The translations under genes were made by a program, and so were the position numbers. From NCBI GenBank assembly GCA_046765875.1, contig JBKPSJ010000297.1:1-32904 (forward strand): a stretch of DNA of 32,904 bases, given 5' to 3'. Every line of letters starts with the position of its first letter. The stretch's first letter is position 1. Below the pieces are notes generated by a model. That model was not told the DNA's origin, searched no databases, and saw only the letters and a program-made list of their open reading frames with translations. The DNA comes from DASRHY01 sp046765875 (GTDB taxonomy: Bacteria; Actinomycetota; Actinomycetes; Propionibacteriales; Kribbellaceae). Below are positions 6,826 to 14,552 of this stretch, piece by piece.

Positions 6826-8925
6826 CTAGTAGCGCCACTTCTGTGTTGCCGCGCCGGTGCAGTTGTCGAGTGTGACCCGCTCCGCGGTGGCCTTGCCCGG
6901 TACGGACAGGCAGACGCTCGGGTTCTTCTGCGAGCGGATGGTGCCGTCGGAGTTGATCGACCACTTCTGCGCGGTGTCCGTACCGCTGCACGTGACGGTC
7001 TGCAGCCGTACGCCGGGCTGGGTGGCGCCGTACGGTACGCCGGCACAGAGCCCGAGCGCCCGCAGGGTTCCGTCGGCCGGGTGCGACCAGCGCTGCGCGG
7101 CGGTGCCGTTGCAGTCGTAGGCCTGGATGATCGCGCCAGGTGTGGTCGAGCTGTGGTCGACATCGAGGCAACGGTTGCCGGGGCTGGAGATCGTCTGGTG
7201 CACAGCGGCCGGCGGGGTGGGAACGGCCGAGGTCAGCTTGACGAACTTGGCCAGCGACGGCGTACCGGCGGTGTCGGTGACGAACAGCATGTAGTAGCCA
7301 GGCGGCGCCTGGTTCGGATTCGCCGGCGTCTTGATCGTCAGGTTGCCGCCCACCCTGGTGTAGGCCAGCGGGACGTACCGCTGGCCCTGGTCGTCGCCGT
7401 GGGTCGGGGCGCCCAGCTTGACCAGGCCCACCTTCTGGATGTTCGTACCGGTGGGCATGGACGAGGTCACCGTGAAGGTGGTGTTGTAGCCGGCCGACGT
7501 GGGCGTGGTGCCGAGGGTCGGCCGCGGAGCGAGCGCACCGCTGCCGTCCTTCTTGTACAGGTACGGCGGGTTGAAGTACTCCACGTTCTTTTCCAGGTAC
7601 CCGACCGACTCGCACACGGAGCAGATGCCGCCGCCACCGGTCATCACGCGGCCGTCGGGTAGCAGGAGCGCGGTCGAGTGGTATTGCCGAACCCGGGCCG
7701 CCGACGCCAGCGTGCTCCAGGTGTTCGTCGTGGTGTTGTACAACTCGGCCGCGAAGACCGGATGGGACAGGTCGACGGTGCTGCTGACCGCGCCGGAGTA
7801 CGAACCGCCGGTCGCCAGAGCGTTGCCGTCGGCAAGAACCGTGAGGTTGAACTGCCGGCGCGCGTTCGCCATCGGCGCCGCGTCGGTGACGGTCGGCGGG
7901 CTGGTGTTGGAGTTGACCAGCTTGACGGTCTTGGTCGGCACGCTGGTCTGGCCGCCCTCGGTGATGATGCCGCCACCGGCCACCATCGTCGTACCGGGCT
8001 TGATGGTCGCGAAGCTGGCGTAGTCGCGGTTGATCGTGTCCCGCGGCGTGCTCGAGAGTTGCTGGCCGGCGCCGCCGGTCTTGAGCGTGAGGATCTGCGG
8101 GCCGGGACCGACCAGGTCGACGTTGCCGTCCGGCCGGACCGACATGAGCGGGTACAGCCGGTTCGCCGGCGCGGCGATGCCGGTGAGCAGCCGCATCCAC
8201 TTGTTGGTCTGGTAGATCTCCGGCGTCGCCGGGCCACCGCCGAGGATCAGCGCCTCGTGGTTCGACAGCGCGGTCACCGACGGGTACCAGCGCTCGGCGG
8301 CCATGTCCGGGCCACGGGTCCAGGTCTCGGTCTGCCAGTTGAAGATGAACGTGGTCCGCAGTCCGTGTAGCGCCTGGTCACGGTTGCCGCCGGCAACGAG
8401 AACATTGCCGTCGGACAACTGGGCGAAGCCCGCGCAAAAGATGTTGTACCCCGCGACGTTGACCGTCTTGTACGTGTTGTTCGCCGGGTTCCACACCGCG
8501 GCGCGGGTGAAGGTGTGGTTCGGGTAGTGCTCGGCGGCGTTGTCGCCGACCGAGTCCCACATCAGCACCTTGCCGTTCGGCAACATCGCAGTGAAGACGG
8601 GGACGACCGGGGTGTTGTGCGGCGTACCGAACGTACCCACTGCTCCCGGGTCCGCCACTGCGGCGATCTCCGCGGCCCGCTCCTGGGCCGCCGGCGACCG
8701 CCGGCCGGGACGGGTGCCGGTCTGCTTGGTGATCCTGTCCGCGTTGGCCTTGGTGTTCCGCTCGATAACGCTCATCGGCACGTTGGCCAGGTCGTCGGCC
8801 GCGTGCTGCGCGCCGGTCCGGCCCGGATCCTCGTGCGCGATCGCGGCGGGCGGCGTCGCCCCGGCGAACGCGAGCACGACGACGGCAGCCGCAACAACAG
8901 CGGCGGCGCGTGGACGCGGCACCAT
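6826..8925 (-). CDS. Secreted galactose oxidase-like copper radical oxidase with C-terminal ricin lectin domain
   Basis: A 699-residue exported protein with a signal peptide at residues 1-30 (hydrophobic AAAVVAAAVVVLAFAGA, AxA-type end). A kelch-type beta-propeller follows, then a galactose-oxidase C-terminal (DUF1929-like) domain at about 465-565. All expected copper-radical residues are present: Cys164 (IFCAGFAQLSDG) and Tyr214 (RWYPSV) for the thioether cofactor, Tyr415-His416 (RQYHSTALLLPDGRV) and His509 (APTHGDD). It should therefore oxidise primary alcohols or sugars and release H2O2. Residues 575-699 form a beta-trefoil with QRW, QKW and QKW repeats, likely binding polysaccharide. ATG 8925 is chosen for the G6 Shine-Dalgarno and because the signal peptide begins there. 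It diverges from a TetR gene with an operator-like dyad between them. Confidence 0.93.
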   Translation of the reverse strand: MVPRPRAAAVVAAAVVVLAFAGATPPAAIAHEDPGRTGAQHAADDLANVPMSVIERNTKANADRITKQTGTRPGRRSPAAQERAAEIAAVADPGAVGTFGTPHNTPVVPVFTAMLPNGKVLMWDSVGDNAAEHYPNHTFTRAAVWNPANNTYKTVNVAGYNIFCAGFAQLSDGNVLVAGGNRDQALHGLRTTFIFNWQTETWTRGPDMAAERWYPSVTALSNHEALILGGGPATPEIYQTNKWMRLLTGIAAPANRLYPLMSVRPDGNVDLVGPGPQILTLKTGGAGQQLSSTPRDTINRDYASFATIKPGTTMVAGGGIITEGGQTSVPTKTVKLVNSNTSPPTVTDAAPMANARRQFNLTVLADGNALATGGSYSGAVSSTVDLSHPVFAAELYNTTTNTWSTLASAARVRQYHSTALLLPDGRVMTGGGGICSVCESVGYLEKNVEYFNPPYLYKKDGSGALAPRPTLGTTPTSAGYNTTFTVTSSMPTGTNIQKVGLVKLGAPTHGDDQGQRYVPLAYTRVGGNLTIKTPANPNQAPPGYYMLFVTDTAGTPSLAKFVKLTSAVPTPPAAVHQTISSPGNRCLDVDHSSTTPGAIIQAYDCNGTAAQRWSHPADGTLRALGLCAGVPYGATQPGVRLQTVTCSGTDTAQKWSINSDGTIRSQKNPSVCLSVPGKATAERVTLDNCTGAATQKWRY

Positions 8926-9025
8926 AGTGGAACCCCCCAGCTGGCGGACTATCTGGGACATGGTGCACCCTCTAAGGGCCCCGATGTGAGGAACCTTCGG
9001 ACCTGTTACTTGATCGTGTAACTCG

Positions 9026-9042
9026 TATCACTGTTGGTGATA
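9026..9042. promoter_or_regulatory. Perfect inverted repeat, probable TetR operator
   Basis: TATCAC-TGTTG-GTGATA, a perfect 6-5-6 dyad, lies in the 193-bp gap between the divergent oxidase (start 8925) and TetR (start 9119) genes. Position and form suit autoregulation by the TetR protein and joint control of the oxidase. Surrounding DNA is AT-richer than the rest of the window, as expected for a promoter. Confidence 0.65.
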
Positions 9043-9118
9043 ACGTGATTACCCAGGATGTGCCGGGTCAGAAGGCCGTCATGTCAGAACAATCGCTGTC
9101 ATCGGAGAGAATGAGACG

Positions 9119-9745
9119 ATGGACGGCCCGCCCTCGCCCGGTGCGTACGTTCTACGCCGGGTGCCGACGCAGGACCGCGCGAGCGCCCAGGTCGAGCGGA
9201 TCCTGGACGCCGCCTGCCTCGAGGTCACCGAGCGCGGTTACGACGGCGCCTCGACCAGCAGCATCGCCAAGCGAGCGCAGATCGCGGTCGGCTCGGTCTA
9301 CCGCTACTTCCCGGATAAGCGGGCGCTGATGCAGGCGGTCGCACGCCGCAACCAGGCCCGGTACGGCGAGGCAGTCGGCCAGCGGCTCGCGACGGTCAGC
9401 GAATGGCGGCAGGCCGTCGACGTCACGATGGACACCTTCCGCGAGATGCACCGCACCGACCCCGGATTCCGTGCTGTGGCACTGAGCGGACTGGGCGACC
9501 CGGATCTCGAGACCCGGCCCGGCGAGTTCGACGACCAGCACGCGGTCGAGTTCTCCGCCCTGCTGATCGATCGGTTCGGCGCCCGCGACAGCGAGGCGTT
9601 CCGGCAGGCGGTCTCGCTGGTGATCACGATGGGCGAGTCGGTGGCGCACCTGGCTGATCGGCTGGAGCCGCCCGCCGACGCCGCGGTGCTGCGCACCGGG
9701 CTCGACGCGCTGTACAGCGTGCTCGCGCCCCACTTCCCCGACTAG
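9119..9745 (+). CDS. TetR/AcrR family transcriptional regulator
   Basis: A 208-residue regulator. After a 20-residue arm, residues about 23-68 form the DNA-binding domain: RILDAACLEVTERGYDGAST, then SIAKRAQIAVGSVYRYFPDK with the canonical GSVYRYF recognition helix. The rest is an all-alpha effector domain with no recognisable ligand signature. ATG 9119 is preceded by GGAGA at a suitable distance. It is transcribed away from the copper oxidase gene, and an operator-like dyad sits between them. It ends convergently 9 bp from the DUF5107 gene, with both stop codons inside one short stem. Confidence 0.93.
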   Translation: MDGPPSPGAYVLRRVPTQDRASAQVERILDAACLEVTERGYDGASTSSIAKRAQIAVGSVYRYFPDKRALMQAVARRNQARYGEAVGQRLATVSEWRQAVDVTMDTFREMHRTDPGFRAVALSGLGDPDLETRPGEFDDQHAVEFSALLIDRFGARDSEAFRQAVSLVITMGESVAHLADRLEPPADAAVLRTGLDALYSVLAPHFPD

Positions 9746-9761
9746 TCGGAACGGCTAGTCG
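9739..9761. terminator. Short bidirectional stem containing both stop codons
   Basis: CGACTAG (9739-9745) and CTAGTCG (9755-9761) form a 7-bp stem with a 9-base loop. The TAG of the TetR gene lies in the left arm and the TAG of the convergent DUF5107 gene in the right arm, so both genes end in GACTAG. The stem is short and lacks a U-tract, so termination strength is uncertain. Confidence 0.45.
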
Positions 9762-11659
9762 ACCATGCTGAAATCGTAGCGGTCCGGGACGGGGCTATCG
9801 GTGCCTAGCGCCGCCTGGACCTCGCGCCACAGGTCGGCGAGCCGGTTCGCGCCCTCGCGCAGATCGGCCAGGTCGATGCCCTCCTCGAGCAATGCCTGCG
9901 CGCCGGCGGCATCGTTTCGCGCCAAGCGCAGCCGCGCCTCGGCGAGCCTGATCCGGCCGTGCTTCATCGGTGGCAGCTCGGCTTCTGCGAGAACCTCCGC
10001 CGCTTGGTCGTAGAACTCGTTGTCCAATAGGAATTCGAGCCCCTCAACGACCAACGGTCGTAGGTTGGGTGCCAGGCGTAGCGCCCTACGGTAGAGGTCG
10101 GCCGCTTCGGCCGGGTCGTCGGTGCTGACGGCGAGGTTGCGCAGTGCCCAGGCGGACTCGGTGGTCCCTCGCGATTGTTCCCAGGCCTCGCGGGCAGCCT
10201 CGTGCTCGCCGTCGTACCAACGGGCGACGCCGCGGTGGTACCAGACCAGCCAGGTCTCCGGCGCGGACTCCAACGCCTGGCGCCAGCCCGGTGCGACGAG
10301 TGTGCCATCCGGCGGTAGGGCCGGATCCTGGTCCAGCGGCTTGCCTTCGAGGAGGTCCTTCCACGGCTGCTGCCTCGAGCCGATCTCCTCGAAGGGGGTC
10401 CCGGGCGTGTCGATTTTCAGCCGCGTCACTTCGAGAGCGCCCCAGCCCGATCCGCTGACGAGCCGCTCCGTGGGCTCGGTGTCGGCAAACGCCAGCCACT
10501 GGTCGTGCCGGCTGTCGAGGTCTGCCGCCACGGGTTCGATGACCGAGCCGGCCGATCTGCGGGCTGCGGGCCACGACTCGTGCGCGGCGTCGACCGTCAC
10601 CGGGCCGTAGGCCTCCAGCCAGGACCAGGAGGTTGCCGCAGGCAACCGAAGGTGTTCCAGTTGAGTCCGTGCCAGTCCGGCCTGGATCTCGGTGTAGCCA
10701 TGTCCCCCGGCGCCGGGTGCGAGCCATTCCTGCCAGCGGCGACCACCTCGACTGGTCCCCCAGACGAACAGTTTGCGACCGCGCAGCCGAGCCGTCGACG
10801 CCTGGAACATGCCTTGACCGGATTCGTCGACCGCGCAGATCCACCGCGGCTGTCCGGCGGGCAGTTCGAAGAAGAAGTCGGCCGCGCGCTTGTGTCGCAT
10901 CGGATAGGTCAGGTCGATCCCGTCGTACTCCGGCACGTCGATCAGATCGAGCGAGCCCTGGTAACCGAAGTGCCACGCCTGGTCGGCCGGCGTCAGTACC
11001 CGGCCACCCGGCGACTGGGGTACGGCGATGTTCGACCACCAGTACGCAGGTACGTCGTACTCATGCGGGTTGCGGATGCGTACGCCGACGTACAGCGGTG
11101 CTGAGTCCGCCGGTAACCAGAAGTCGAGCTGTACGACGAGGTTCCGGGTACGCTCCCACTCCCACAACCGCAGCACCGGCTCGCCGTCCGGTCCGGCGAC
11201 TGTTGCCGCATGCAACTGTTCGCAGGTATTAGTCCAGTGGCCCGTGCTGCCGAGATTCCACTCGACGCCACCGGCCAGCCAGGCGTTGCGCAGTGCGAGG
11301 TTCGCCGGCTGTACGACCGGGTTGCGGTACAGCAGTTCGCGGCCGTCGGACTCAAGCGACCAGAGTCGGCCGCCGTACGACGGGAGCACGGTCGCACGGA
11401 CTCGCTCGTTCTCCAGCACCAGCGCGGGCACCGGCGTAGGTGTCCGCTCCCGTCCATAGCCGTCCTGCACGAGGCACGGCAACAGACTGTGCAGCCCTCC
11501 GTACCGAATCCCCTCGGCAAGATCCTCGGGCAGGTCATCGAAATTGCTGAGCTCGTGCATCTCCCGCGGCACCCGCAACAACGGCAACGGATTCTCATCA
11601 CCAATGGGCGCAACAGGCAGCGTCAACTCGGTCCGATAAAGACGGCTCACCCACCCCAT
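9755..11659 (-). CDS. DUF5107 domain protein with C-terminal TPR repeats
   Basis: A 634-residue cytosolic protein. Residues about 60-330 match DUF5107, a beta-sandwich of the galactose-mutarotase-like class: VLENERVRATVLPSYGGRLW, the GGVEWNLG motif, then WWSNIAVP. Residues about 430-620 are helical TPR-like repeats (WYHRGVARWYDGEHEAAREAW, then ALRNLAVSTDDPAEAADLYRRAL). Full-length DUF5107 proteins are often over 1,000 residues with more TPRs, so this is a compact form. The fold suggests recognition of a sugar or glycoside, but no enzyme activity is established. ATG 11659 is the natural start. It lies just downstream of the decayed TA locus and is convergent with the TetR gene. Confidence 0.87.
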   Translation of the reverse strand: MGWVSRLYRTELTLPVAPIGDENPLPLLRVPREMHELSNFDDLPEDLAEGIRYGGLHSLLPCLVQDGYGRERTPTPVPALVLENERVRATVLPSYGGRLWSLESDGRELLYRNPVVQPANLALRNAWLAGGVEWNLGSTGHWTNTCEQLHAATVAGPDGEPVLRLWEWERTRNLVVQLDFWLPADSAPLYVGVRIRNPHEYDVPAYWWSNIAVPQSPGGRVLTPADQAWHFGYQGSLDLIDVPEYDGIDLTYPMRHKRAADFFFELPAGQPRWICAVDESGQGMFQASTARLRGRKLFVWGTSRGGRRWQEWLAPGAGGHGYTEIQAGLARTQLEHLRLPAATSWSWLEAYGPVTVDAAHESWPAARRSAGSVIEPVAADLDSRHDQWLAFADTEPTERLVSGSGWGALEVTRLKIDTPGTPFEEIGSRQQPWKDLLEGKPLDQDPALPPDGTLVAPGWRQALESAPETWLVWYHRGVARWYDGEHEAAREAWEQSRGTTESAWALRNLAVSTDDPAEAADLYRRALRLAPNLRPLVVEGLEFLLDNEFYDQAAEVLAEAELPPMKHGRIRLAEARLRLARNDAAGAQALLEEGIDLADLREGANRLADLWREVQAALGTDSPVPDRYDFSMVD

Positions 11660-11677
11660 CCTGCCCGAGGTCGTCTA

Positions 11678-11850
11678 TCAGGCCGCAGACGAGCCCGGGG
11701 TGAGCCGGACCTCCAAACGCGCGTCGAGCGCATCGACCGGACGCTGGCGCCGAGCTCGAACGCGAGCCTCGTCGCCTCGTACGCATCCTCAGCACCCGGC
11801 TCGCTCATCCGACGGCCACGAAGCCGCCCCCAACTCTCCCGCTCAGCCAT
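11678..11850 (-). pseudogene. Collapsed XRE-type antitoxin (HigA-like) remnant
   Basis: The ATG at 11850 has a good Shine-Dalgarno and starts MAERESWGRLRGRRMSEPG, then EDAYEATRLAFELGASVR, the typical first 35-40 residues of HigA/XRE antitoxins paired with Gp49-like toxins. Where the helix-turn-helix should follow, the frame switches. Another frame gives VDALDARLEVRLTPGSSAA and stops at 11678, which looks like the normal antitoxin tail. The DNA-binding helices are missing, so an internal deletion with frameshift has joined head to tail. The unshifted frame runs on as junk to 11647. The start overlaps the toxin remnant by 8 bp, the usual coupled arrangement. Confidence 0.62.
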
Positions 11851-12064
11851 CGTCTCCACTCCCCTCACCCACCGAGTGCCGTTCGGCGACGCACCGCCGA
11901 TACGCCAGCCGCGCCCGCTCGATCTCCCGCTGCTCCCGCACCCTGCTCTTCCTGAAGACCGTCAACAGAACAATCCGCCGGCCGGGCGCGATCCGGTAGG
12001 TGACTCTCATCGTGTCCTCACCGAGGTAGAACCGCAGTTCGCGCAGCTTGCCGTCGAGCCCAGG
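11843..12064 (-). pseudogene. N-terminally truncated HigB/RelE-type (Gp49-like) toxin remnant
   Basis: The frame is open from 12064, just after an in-frame TGA at 12065-12067, down to TGA 11843. It encodes LDGKLRELRFYLGED, then MRVTYRIAPGRRIVLLTVFRKSRVREQREIERARLAYRRC. This is the C-terminal half of phage-derived Gp49-like/HigB mRNA interferases: LRELRF, then the RIVLLTVFRK strand, then the REQREIERAR helix. The first half of the family (about 40-50 residues) and any start codon are absent, so it should be inactive. The stop lies inside the antitoxin start, preserving the old toxin-antitoxin overlap. Confidence 0.68.
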
Positions 12065-12120
12065 TCATACCGGCGATGCTGTAAACGGCGACCGACTACC
12101 TACCTGGACACGGTGGGGGT

Positions 12121-12151
12121 GGACGGCGGCCGTCCGGGACGGCCGCCGTCC
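12121..12151. terminator. Very strong GC hairpin downstream of the RIO kinase gene
   Basis: The arms 12121-12135 and 12137-12151 are perfect 15-base reverse complements separated by one G. In practice this is a stem of about 13 bp with a small loop. It lies between the RIO kinase stop (12227, minus strand) and the TA remnant, where a U-tract-free actinobacterial terminator is expected. Confidence 0.65.
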
Positions 12152-12226
12152 GCATATATCAAGCCGCCGGTTCGCTGTTGGGACAGCGATGGCGGAGGGT
12201 GGTTGGCGGGGAGATGGGCATGTGGA

Positions 12227-13093
12227 TCAGAAGGCGTGGGTCAGGAGGTCGGCGAACAGTTCGTGCTCGTCGACTTCGAGGCCGCGAGACGTGAACCAGC
12301 CGGAGATGTTGTGGCAGTCGCGCATCAGGAAGTCCATCCCCTGCGGATTGCCGATGATGTCCACGACCTGCGGTAGGTCGATCAGGACGATCCTGTCGCC
12401 CTGGGCGAGGATGTTGTACGCCGACAGGTCGCCGTGCGCGATCCCGGCCCGGGCCAGTTCGGCCATCGCGTCGCGGACCTGGTCGTAGTACGACCGCAGC
12501 AGCTCGCCGCGCGGCCGGACCTGCGCCAGCCGGGGTGCGGCACCACCGTCTGCGTCGTCGACGAACTCCATCAAGATCTCGGTCCCATCGATCTGGACCG
12601 GGTACGGCACCGGGATGCCCGCGGTCCACAGACGGCACAGCGCCTCCCATTCGGCGAACGCCCACTGGCCGGCCGCGACCGTGCGGCCATGCGCGGTCTT
12701 CTTCGCCATCGCGCGGGTGTCACGGCTGTTTCGGGTGCGGCGTCCCTCGACGTACGAGGCGCTGCGATGGAACGAGCGGCGCTCCTCCGAGCGGTACCGC
12801 TTCGCCGCCATCAGTGCGCCGCGCCCGCCGGGTACGGCACGTTCCAAGACGAAGACGTCGGCCTCCTTTCCGGTCTTGAGGACGCCGAGCTCGGTGTCGA
12901 TCGCGGCCTGTTCCGTCACAACCCAGTCGGGTCGTGGATCCGGGCCGCGAGAACCGCGCTCGACGTCCAGCCATGTGGTCCAGCGCTGCCCTTCGCCGGG
13001 CTCCTCGAGTGCGGTGTACTCGAAGACGAAACGCTGGTCGATCAGATCAAAGTCGGTGTTGTCCTGCTCGGTGTTGACGTCGTACGTCGGCAT
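12227..13093 (-). CDS. RIO-family (Rio1-like) serine/threonine kinase
   Basis: A 288-residue atypical protein kinase. The nucleotide-binding loop KTGKEADVFVLE is at 73-84, where Rio proteins have STGKEAxV. The ATP-contacting lysine is in AAKRYR (about Lys98), the catalytic loop HGDLSAYNIL at 220-229, and the metal-binding IDLPQVVD at 238-245. The insert between the loop and lysine (ERAVPGGRG) and the RNSRDTRAMAKKTA helix are also typical. ATG 13093 has AGGAG about 9 bases upstream; the open frame extends much further but without family similarity. Bacterial RIO kinases are poorly characterised and their substrates unknown. It diverges from an APH-fold kinase gene. A short reading frame with its own Shine-Dalgarno overlaps its leader. 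Confidence 0.93.
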   Translation of the reverse strand: MPTYDVNTEQDNTDFDLIDQRFVFEYTALEEPGEGQRWTTWLDVERGSRGPDPRPDWVVTEQAAIDTELGVLKTGKEADVFVLERAVPGGRGALMAAKRYRSEERRSFHRSASYVEGRRTRNSRDTRAMAKKTAHGRTVAAGQWAFAEWEALCRLWTAGIPVPYPVQIDGTEILMEFVDDADGGAAPRLAQVRPRGELLRSYYDQVRDAMAELARAGIAHGDLSAYNILAQGDRIVLIDLPQVVDIIGNPQGMDFLMRDCHNISGWFTSRGLEVDEHELFADLLTHAF

Positions 13094-13166
13094 GGATGGT
13101 GCTCCTGAAGTGTGATGAATGACAGAGGCGGACAGCGCACAGCGCCCGCACAATGGCGGTAGACAT
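13047..13166 (-). other. Possible upstream ORF in the RIO kinase leader (39 codons)
   Basis: ATG 13166 is preceded by a good Shine-Dalgarno (GAGGGAGG) and opens MSTAIVRALCAVRLCHSSHF. The frame overlaps the first 47 bp of the RIO kinase gene out of frame and ends at 13047. No family match is recognised. It could be a leader peptide that modulates kinase translation, or chance. Confidence 0.25.
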
Positions 13167-13240
13167 GACGACGCCTCCCTCACACTCAGGCAGCACCCGT
13201 CCGGTGCCTGCGGCATCCCAAAGATGCCGGTGCGCCGCGG

Positions 13241-14503
13241 TTGCCGCAACTGGTTTATCGGGTTGCGGACCGGGCGCCGATCCCCACACTTGAGCGCGTG
13301 GGGGAAACCAGGACGGTCGAGGCGCTGGTCAGCGTGCGCGGCGAGTACGCCGGTGCCGCGCCGGAGTTTGTGGCACCCGAGCCATGGTGGTCGTACGTCG
13401 AGCCGGTGACGGCGTACCTGGACCGGCTGCTCGGGGTACCGACTGCGGTGCTGAGGCTGATCGACGTTTCCGACCCGGTCACCGGTCGCGGCGGCTGGGT
13501 GAGCTACCACGTCGAGGCCGCCGGCGATCCGGCGCACCGCGTGCTCGACCCGACCCCGCGCGACGACTGGGACCGGATCCTCGCGCCGCATCCGCTCCGG
13601 ACCGCCTGGGCCGAGCCTGGCGGGCCGGCCGAACTGCTGGACTGGGCCGCGCGGTTGCTCGGTAAACCGCTCACCGCCCGCCCGGTGCAGGTCAAGTCCT
13701 GGAACCTGTCCTGCGTGTACAAGTTGCCTATGGCAACGGGTCCGGTATGGGTGAAGGCGACCAGTCCGTTCATGCGCAGCGACGCGGACGTGATCCGGCA
13801 CGTCGCCCGGTACGACGCCACGATCGCGCCGACCGTGCTCGCGACCGACCCGGCCCGGCAGTGGTCGTTGCTCACCCACGCGCCGGGCGTGGACTGCTTC
13901 GAGACCGACGAGGAGACGATCCGGGCGGTCGTCCGCCGCTGGGTCCGGGTCCAGGCGGCCATAGCCGACCATCCACTGCCGACGGACCTGCCGATGCTGG
14001 TTCCGCCCGACCTGCTCGAGCTGATGCCGGGGACTGACCCGCGCCTGGTCGAGGCAGTTCCCCGGCTGGTCGACGAGCTCGAGTCCAGTGGCCTGCCGTA
14101 CACGCTCGTCCACGGCGACTTCCACCCGGGAAACTGGCGGTCCGACGGCACCCGGCAGACGATCGTCGATTGGGCCGACGCGTACCTCGGTCACCCCGCG
14201 CACGACCTGTTCCGGTTCAGCGACTGGGTGCCCGACGACCAGGCCGCGGTCGCCGAGGAGACCTGGATCGAAGCCTGGCGCGAGTATCGGCCGGACACCG
14301 ATCCGGCCCGGGCCCTCGAGCCGATGACCGTACTCGCGCACGTGATCAACGCGATCGTCTACCAGCGGTTCCTCGACAACATCGAACCGGCCGAACGCGT
14401 GTACCACGAGGACGATCCGAGTACCGAGATGGAGGCCGCGGTCCGCGCACTTGTGAGCACCACCCTGGCAAGTACGACGAATGCCGGCGGGGACCCCTCC
14501 TGA
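13241..14503 (+). CDS. APH-fold phosphotransferase family protein
   Basis: A 420-residue protein with an aminoglycoside-phosphotransferase-type kinase core in its C-terminal two thirds. The catalytic loop HGDFHPGNW starts at His291, and IVDWADA (metal aspartate near 310) with HPAHDLFRF completes the site. A lysine-bearing strand (VWVKATSPF) supplies the ATP contact. The N-terminal 130 residues (about EPWWSYVEPVTAYLDRLL onward) are extra relative to simple APH enzymes and may be a sensor or substrate domain. The start is unclear: the TTG at 13241 is first in frame, and a GTG about 57 bases downstream is an alternative. Physiological substrates of such actinobacterial paralogues are generally not aminoglycosides. 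It diverges from the RIO kinase, so two kinases share one promoter region. Confidence 0.83.
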   Translation: MPQLVYRVADRAPIPTLERVGETRTVEALVSVRGEYAGAAPEFVAPEPWWSYVEPVTAYLDRLLGVPTAVLRLIDVSDPVTGRGGWVSYHVEAAGDPAHRVLDPTPRDDWDRILAPHPLRTAWAEPGGPAELLDWAARLLGKPLTARPVQVKSWNLSCVYKLPMATGPVWVKATSPFMRSDADVIRHVARYDATIAPTVLATDPARQWSLLTHAPGVDCFETDEETIRAVVRRWVRVQAAIADHPLPTDLPMLVPPDLLELMPGTDPRLVEAVPRLVDELESSGLPYTLVHGDFHPGNWRSDGTRQTIVDWADAYLGHPAHDLFRFSDWVPDDQAAVAEETWIEAWREYRPDTDPARALEPMTVLAHVINAIVYQRFLDNIEPAERVYHEDDPSTEMEAAVRALVSTTLASTTNAGGDPS

Positions 14504-14552
14504 ACCCGACCGGCATCCTTCAGCATCCGCATGTGGGACGCGACGGATCGGT

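Noticed and set aside
6740..6829. Short plus-strand frame reading GLLDACTGGVVDLLMLTG
   Set aside because: It reads protein-like but is under 40 codons, has no start with a ribosome binding site and matches no family I recognise; possibly a remnant, but unsupported.
6676..8200. Long open frames antisense to, or in another frame of, the galactose oxidase-like gene
   Set aside because: Low-complexity Arg/Gly/Asp-rich translations with no motifs, typical of GC-rich shadow frames.
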